From: Bacteroidales bacterium
Lineage (GTDB): Bacteria > Bacteroidota > Bacteroidia > Bacteroidales > Muribaculaceae
Direction of reading: 5' to 3'
DNA: 64,000 nt
NCBI GenBank assembly: GCA_019416285.1
Contig: DXXM01000014.1
Span: forward strand, 3,117 to 67,116
Positions 60,536 through 64,000 of the stretch are shown here, one piece after another. A program made the position numbers and the translations under genes. The first letter of the stretch is position 1. The number at the start of each line of letters is the position of its first letter. The notes beneath the pieces are model-generated. The model made no database searches. It saw nothing but the letters and a program-made list of their open reading frames with translations, and was not told the origin of the DNA.

Positions 60536-61849
60536 ATGACCCAACAATCTCCAATTGATACCCAGCGGCGAATACCCGCACGTCAGGGGTGGCTCGCGCT
60601 GTCGCCGGTGGTGGTGTTTCTCCTGCTATATGTAGCCGTGTCGGTGATTCTCAACGATTTCTACAAGATGCCGATAGCCGTGGCATTGGTTGTGGCCTCG
60701 ATGTGGGCCGTGGCCATCTACCGCGGACGGCCCCTCACCGAGCGCATCGAGACATTCTCACGTGCCGCCGGCCATTTCAACATCCTGTATATGATATGGG
60801 TGTTCGTACTCGCCGGAGCCTTCGCCACTCTCGCCAAAGAGATAGGCGCCATCGACGCCACCGTCAACCTGACGCTGCGCTTCTTCCCGCCGGAGTTCGT
60901 CATCCCGACACTATTCTTCGCCGCCTGCTTCATCTCCCTCTCGGTAGGCACATCGGTGGGCACCGTAGTGGCGCTCACGCCTTTAGCTGTCGAGATAGCG
61001 CAAATGGTCGACGGAAACACGGCCTTCTATGTGGCCGTGGTGCTTGGGGGCGCCTTCTTCGGCGACAATCTCTCCTTCATTTCCGACACCACCATTGCCG
61101 CCACCCGCTCGCAGGGGTGCAACATGGCCGACAAGTTCAAGGCCAACCTGTGGATTGCGCTTCCGGCCGCCGTCATAACACTCGGCGCCTACATAGTGAT
61201 GGGTCAGGACACTCCGGCCATCGCACTCGCCCAGGAGAGCGACTATCTGCTCATCTTACCCTACATAGTTGTGCTCGCCACGGCAATAGCGGGAATAAAT
61301 GTCACAATAGTGCTTTCATTAGGCATCCTGACAGCGCTCGTCATGGGGCTCATCAACGGCTTCACGCTGATTGACATGGCCTCCTTTGCCGGAACAGGCA
61401 TAGACGGCATGGGCGACCTCATCATCATCACCCTCCTCGCCGCCGGTATGCTCGGCCTCATCAAAGCCGCCGGGGGTATACAGTTTCTGCTTCAGGGCCT
61501 CACGTCGCGTATCTCCGGACGGCGCGGCGCACAGGCGATACTCGCCCTGCTCGTCAGCATAGTCAATCTCTGCACGGCCAACAACACCGTGGCCATCATC
61601 ACCGTGGGAGGAATCTCGCGCGACATCGCCGAGCGCTATGGCATCGACCCGCGCAAAAGCGCCTCGCTGCTCGACTCGGCCTCCTGCGTGGTGCAGTGTC
61701 TCATACCCTACGGCGCGCAGACACTCCTGGCCACATCGCTCGCCGACATATCGCCCGCGGCACCTTTCCCCTACCTCTTCTATCCCTGGGCGCTTGCCGC
61801 GATGATAGCCCTCTCAATCATCTTCCTCTTCCCACGCAGACTCAACTAA
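60536..61849 (+). CDS. NhaC-family Na+/H+ antiporter
   Basis: A 437-residue inner-membrane transporter with about eleven hydrophobic helices. The conserved NhaC-type motif GGAFFGDNLSFISDTTIAATRSQG (split near 170-195) contains the charged residues expected in the ion path. I chose ATG 60536 (MTQQSPIDTQRR); the frame opens 24 bp earlier but that part overlaps the promoter. Family members exchange Na+ for H+ or related organic substrates; the exact ion is unknown. The WYL regulator gene follows after 10 bp and may be cotranscribed. Confidence 0.88.
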   Translation: MTQQSPIDTQRRIPARQGWLALSPVVVFLLLYVAVSVILNDFYKMPIAVALVVASMWAVAIYRGRPLTERIETFSRAAGHFNILYMIWVFVLAGAFATLAKEIGAIDATVNLTLRFFPPEFVIPTLFFAACFISLSVGTSVGTVVALTPLAVEIAQMVDGNTAFYVAVVLGGAFFGDNLSFISDTTIAATRSQGCNMADKFKANLWIALPAAVITLGAYIVMGQDTPAIALAQESDYLLILPYIVVLATAIAGINVTIVLSLGILTALVMGLINGFTLIDMASFAGTGIDGMGDLIIITLLAAGMLGLIKAAGGIQFLLQGLTSRISGRRGAQAILALLVSIVNLCTANNTVAIITVGGISRDIAERYGIDPRKSASLLDSASCVVQCLIPYGAQTLLATSLADISPAAPFPYLFYPWALAAMIALSIIFLFPRRLN

Positions 61850-61859
61850 CCCCATCCGA

Positions 61860-62753
61860 ATGTCACGTAACCTACTTGCACGCTATATCTGGCTCATCGA
61901 CACCATACGCCGCTACGGAGCCATCACACGCGAGAAGCTCAACGAGCTGTGGATGCAGTCGCCCTATTCCGACGGCTCACCCATGCCGCGCCGCACCTTC
62001 TACAACTACCGCGGCGCCATTGAGGAGCTTTTCAACATCAATATCGAATGTAACCCGACAACCTACGAGTATTACATCGACTCCGGCGACTCTCACCAGG
62101 CGAGCGTCACCGACTGGCTGCTCAACTCCGCGGCCATGAGCAATGTGCTTTCGTCGGTCCGCGACGTGTCGGAGCGGATTTTCCTTGAGGACGTTCCCTC
62201 GGCGCGGCTCTATCTCTCGCAGGTCATATCGGCCCTCCGGGAGCGCCATCCGCTCCACTTCACCTACCGGCCCTATACGCGCATCAACCCGACACGCGAC
62301 GTGGTGATAGAGCCGTATTTTCTGAAAATATTTAAGCAACGCTGGTATGTGACCGGATTCAATATCCGCGACAACTCCATCAAGACCTACGCGCTCGACC
62401 GCATGGCCGACGTGAGCCTCGGAAGCGAAACATTCACGATGGACCCCGATTTCGATCCGGAAAACTTTGTGCGCGATTCATTCGGCATTGTATTCACTCA
62501 GGGCGAGACGCATGAAGTGGTGATACGCGCCAACAGCCGCCGGGCCAAATATCTCCGCGCGCTCCCGCTGCATCATTCGCAACGCGAGGAAATCCACGAC
62601 TCGTTTTCCGACTTTCACTACCGTCTGCGCCTGACACCGGATCTGGTGCAGGAACTGCTCTCACTGGGGTCTGAAGTCAAGGTCATGGCTCCACCCGAGC
62701 TGCGTGTGATGGTGACAAACGCTCTGCGTCTGGCGCTCGAACAGTATGAGTGA
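61860..62753 (+). CDS. WYL-domain transcriptional regulator
   Basis: A 297-residue regulator with an N-terminal winged helix (about 1-75, including MPRRTFYNYRGAIEELF). A WYL domain (about 120-200) has HFTYRPYTR and FKQRWYVTGFN, and a WCX-type C-terminal extension follows. WYL domains bind ligands, including nucleic acids, and such proteins regulate DNA repair, defence or metabolism. It probably shares a transcript with the antiporter gene, 10 bp upstream. No defence system is adjacent, so the target is open. Confidence 0.88.
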   Translation: MSRNLLARYIWLIDTIRRYGAITREKLNELWMQSPYSDGSPMPRRTFYNYRGAIEELFNINIECNPTTYEYYIDSGDSHQASVTDWLLNSAAMSNVLSSVRDVSERIFLEDVPSARLYLSQVISALRERHPLHFTYRPYTRINPTRDVVIEPYFLKIFKQRWYVTGFNIRDNSIKTYALDRMADVSLGSETFTMDPDFDPENFVRDSFGIVFTQGETHEVVIRANSRRAKYLRALPLHHSQREEIHDSFSDFHYRLRLTPDLVQELLSLGSEVKVMAPPELRVMVTNALRLALEQYE

Positions 62754-62804
62754 GGTTCTTGATACGGGCACCTGAGACCCGAAAAGGTGCGATAATACAA
62801 AATG

Positions 62805-62841
62805 CCGGGGCCGGAATCAGTCATTTTGATTCCGGCCCCGG
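62805..62841 (-). terminator. Terminator of the unknown lipoprotein gene
   Basis: Perfect 15-bp GC-rich stem, arms 62805-62819 and 62827-62841. Read on the minus strand it is followed by four T residues. It lies between convergent genes and probably serves both. Confidence 0.75.
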
Positions 62842-62890
62842 AGGTATAATATGTGTTATGGTGAAAGATTAATCTCGTGTGATTACAGGC

Positions 62891-63817
62891 TTACTGCTGA
62901 TTTTCCTGTTTATTATAGAAAAGGTATCTGAGACTTGCGTTCACGCCGAACAGACCGCCGTCAACATCTTCACCGAGGTCGATGGTAAAGCTGATGGTTG
63001 CGCCGTAGTCAAGAGATGCTGTGATGAGCACATTGCTGACACTCTGGCCCTTGACAGGCTCTGTTGTGGATTTGTCGCTCCATACATCATACTTCTCGTC
63101 GACCTTGGTTCTGATGACGTAACCGTTGGTTGTGAGCTCGATAGGAAGGTCCTTGACGCGGAAATTATAGCGGTTCATACCCTGCTTGTACTGTGCGCCG
63201 CTGACAAGAAGCTGTGCGGTCATCTTCTCGGGATTGATCTGCACGGCATAGTAGGATTCCTTGTCATCTGTGATTGAGAAATCCGTGTTGTTGTTCAGAT
63301 CCGAGGCGGCGATTGAGCCGAAATACACGAGCTGGGTCGGATAGACCATCACGCGATAACGGTTGTTGACGGTATATGTCATATAATATACAGGAATACC
63401 CATATTGCCTATAGTACGCGTCGGAAGGGCATTGAGATTAAAGCTGTTGAACACAAAGCTTGACGAAACGCCGTAAGGAATTACGTCTTTGGCCGAAGTT
63501 TTCCAGAAATAATCTTCTCCCAGTGAGAAGCCCATGCCGGAGAGCTTGAATGACATGCCGCTGTAGCCGCTATCGCCAAGTTTGATATTGGACATATCGA
63601 CGTCAAGAGTAGCCTTGGACATGTTGTAGACAAATGAATAGGTAGGATTCAGAGTGATACTGTATTCCTGTGTATCCATGTCGTAAACACGGTTGAAACA
63701 GTCTGTATTTCCATAGCCGAAAGTATATTTCTGATCGCTGCTACTGTTACTTAGACAGGAAGTCATCGAGAGGGCGGCCGCAGCGAGGACGCCGAATGAC
63801 AAGAGGTATTTTTTCAT
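62891..63817 (-). CDS. Lipoprotein of unknown function
   Basis: A 308-residue exported lipoprotein: the signal peptide ends MTSC with Cys at 21. The rest is rich in Ser, Asn, Tyr and beta-prone segments without a motif I recognise. The pattern (alternating hydrophobic residues, many Tyr, and two central regions with YYMTYTVNNRYRVMVYP and SYYAVQINPEKMTAQLLV) suggests an all-beta surface or periplasmic protein. It has no cotranscribed neighbour. Probably lineage-specific; no function is assigned. Confidence 0.75.
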   Translation of the reverse strand: MKKYLLSFGVLAAAALSMTSCLSNSSSDQKYTFGYGNTDCFNRVYDMDTQEYSITLNPTYSFVYNMSKATLDVDMSNIKLGDSGYSGMSFKLSGMGFSLGEDYFWKTSAKDVIPYGVSSSFVFNSFNLNALPTRTIGNMGIPVYYMTYTVNNRYRVMVYPTQLVYFGSIAASDLNNNTDFSITDDKESYYAVQINPEKMTAQLLVSGAQYKQGMNRYNFRVKDLPIELTTNGYVIRTKVDEKYDVWSDKSTTEPVKGQSVSNVLITASLDYGATISFTIDLGEDVDGGLFGVNASLRYLFYNKQENQQ

Positions 63818-63948
63818 ACAGAATGGTTTGAATATATGCTTTAATGATTATACCCGTGAAATATGATACTATTATCTATTCTTTAACGCGACCGAGGGCG
63901 ACATATTGTCCGGCACCACATACGCTTTAGTTAAAAAATTACAAATTA

Positions 63949-64000
63949 GAGGCTGTTTAACAACAAAAGTGAAAATGAGGGGTCACAAGGTTGAGATGGA
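63949..64000. mobile_element. Related MITE end, truncated by the window edge
   Basis: GAGGCTGTTTAACAACAAAA followed by GTGAAAATGAG resembles the left end of the 320-bp element (GAGGGTGTTTAATAACAATA, GTTAAAATCTGAG). It is preceded by TTA (63946-63948), like the other copies. The remainder lies outside the window, so it cannot be said whether this is a MITE or the end of a full insertion sequence. Confidence 0.5.

Overview
This window looks like a chromosomal segment from a member of the Bacteroidales, most likely a gut Muribaculaceae-type organism. That placement is inferred from gene content, not from a database search. The supporting observations are: (i) repeated promoters of the Bacteroidota sigma-ABfr type (TTG/TTTG, about 20 bp, TAnnTTTG) in front of the tRNA, perR-like, rplS, OmpA-like and SGNH genes; (ii) a complete division and cell-wall cluster in Bacteroidales order with a meso-DAP-type MurE; (iii) many lipoproteins with a Cys lipobox; (iv) Bacteroidota-typical families (PorZ-like propeller, DUF3943, Tricorn-like S41 protease, SufT, M28 glutaminyl-cyclase-like lipoprotein).

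Layout. 1-7300: pckA, a structured 6S-like RNA, a small HTH protein, rlmN, tRNA-Ala(GGC), an orphan DUF2442 gene and a quinol nitric oxide reductase. 7600-12340: the lactate-oxidation operon lutABC, malate dehydrogenase and a thioredoxin-fold lipoprotein. A 320-bp inverted-repeat element abuts the stop codon of the last gene. 12700-19570: polA-sufT-lpxH, a probable orphan sRNA, a Fur/PerR-type regulator with rubrerythrin, and an M28 lipoprotein. 19790-25030: an OmpA-like lipoprotein, a DMT permease and a 1099-residue Tricorn-like protease. 25232-41248: the minus-strand dcw cluster rsmH-ftsL-ftsI-murE-mraY-murD-ftsW-murG-murC-ftsQ-ftsA-ftsZ; mraZ is not at its usual upstream place. 41500-46450: rdgB, a PorZ-like gene, an unknown gene and manA. 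46550-52300, mostly minus strand: an M13 peptidase, xseB, adk, hpt, a DUF3943 gene, a 48-residue membrane peptide gene (plus strand) and rplS. 52670-64000: an SGNH esterase, metH, comM/yifB, a REP-associated (RAYT-like) transposase, a 35-residue peptide gene, an NhaC-type antiporter, a WYL regulator and an unknown lipoprotein.

Functionally the region is largely housekeeping: central carbon metabolism (pckA, mdh, lactate oxidation), envelope biogenesis, DNA replication and repair, nucleotide hygiene, and defence against oxidative and nitrosative stress (rubrerythrin with a PerR-like regulator; quinol NO reductase). No phage, CRISPR array or polysaccharide utilization locus was seen.

The unusual content is between the genes. 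There is a mobile inverted-repeat element with 34-bp ends and 3-bp TAA/TTA target repeats, plus a 33-bp derivative and a related end at the window edge. Several gaps hold degenerate tandem arrays with strict 7-, 8- or 9-bp periods, two of the 9-bp arrays lying inside the dcw cluster. A REP-like palindrome occurs twice in a window that also encodes a RAYT transposase. Two very short genes and two probable non-coding RNAs are also present.
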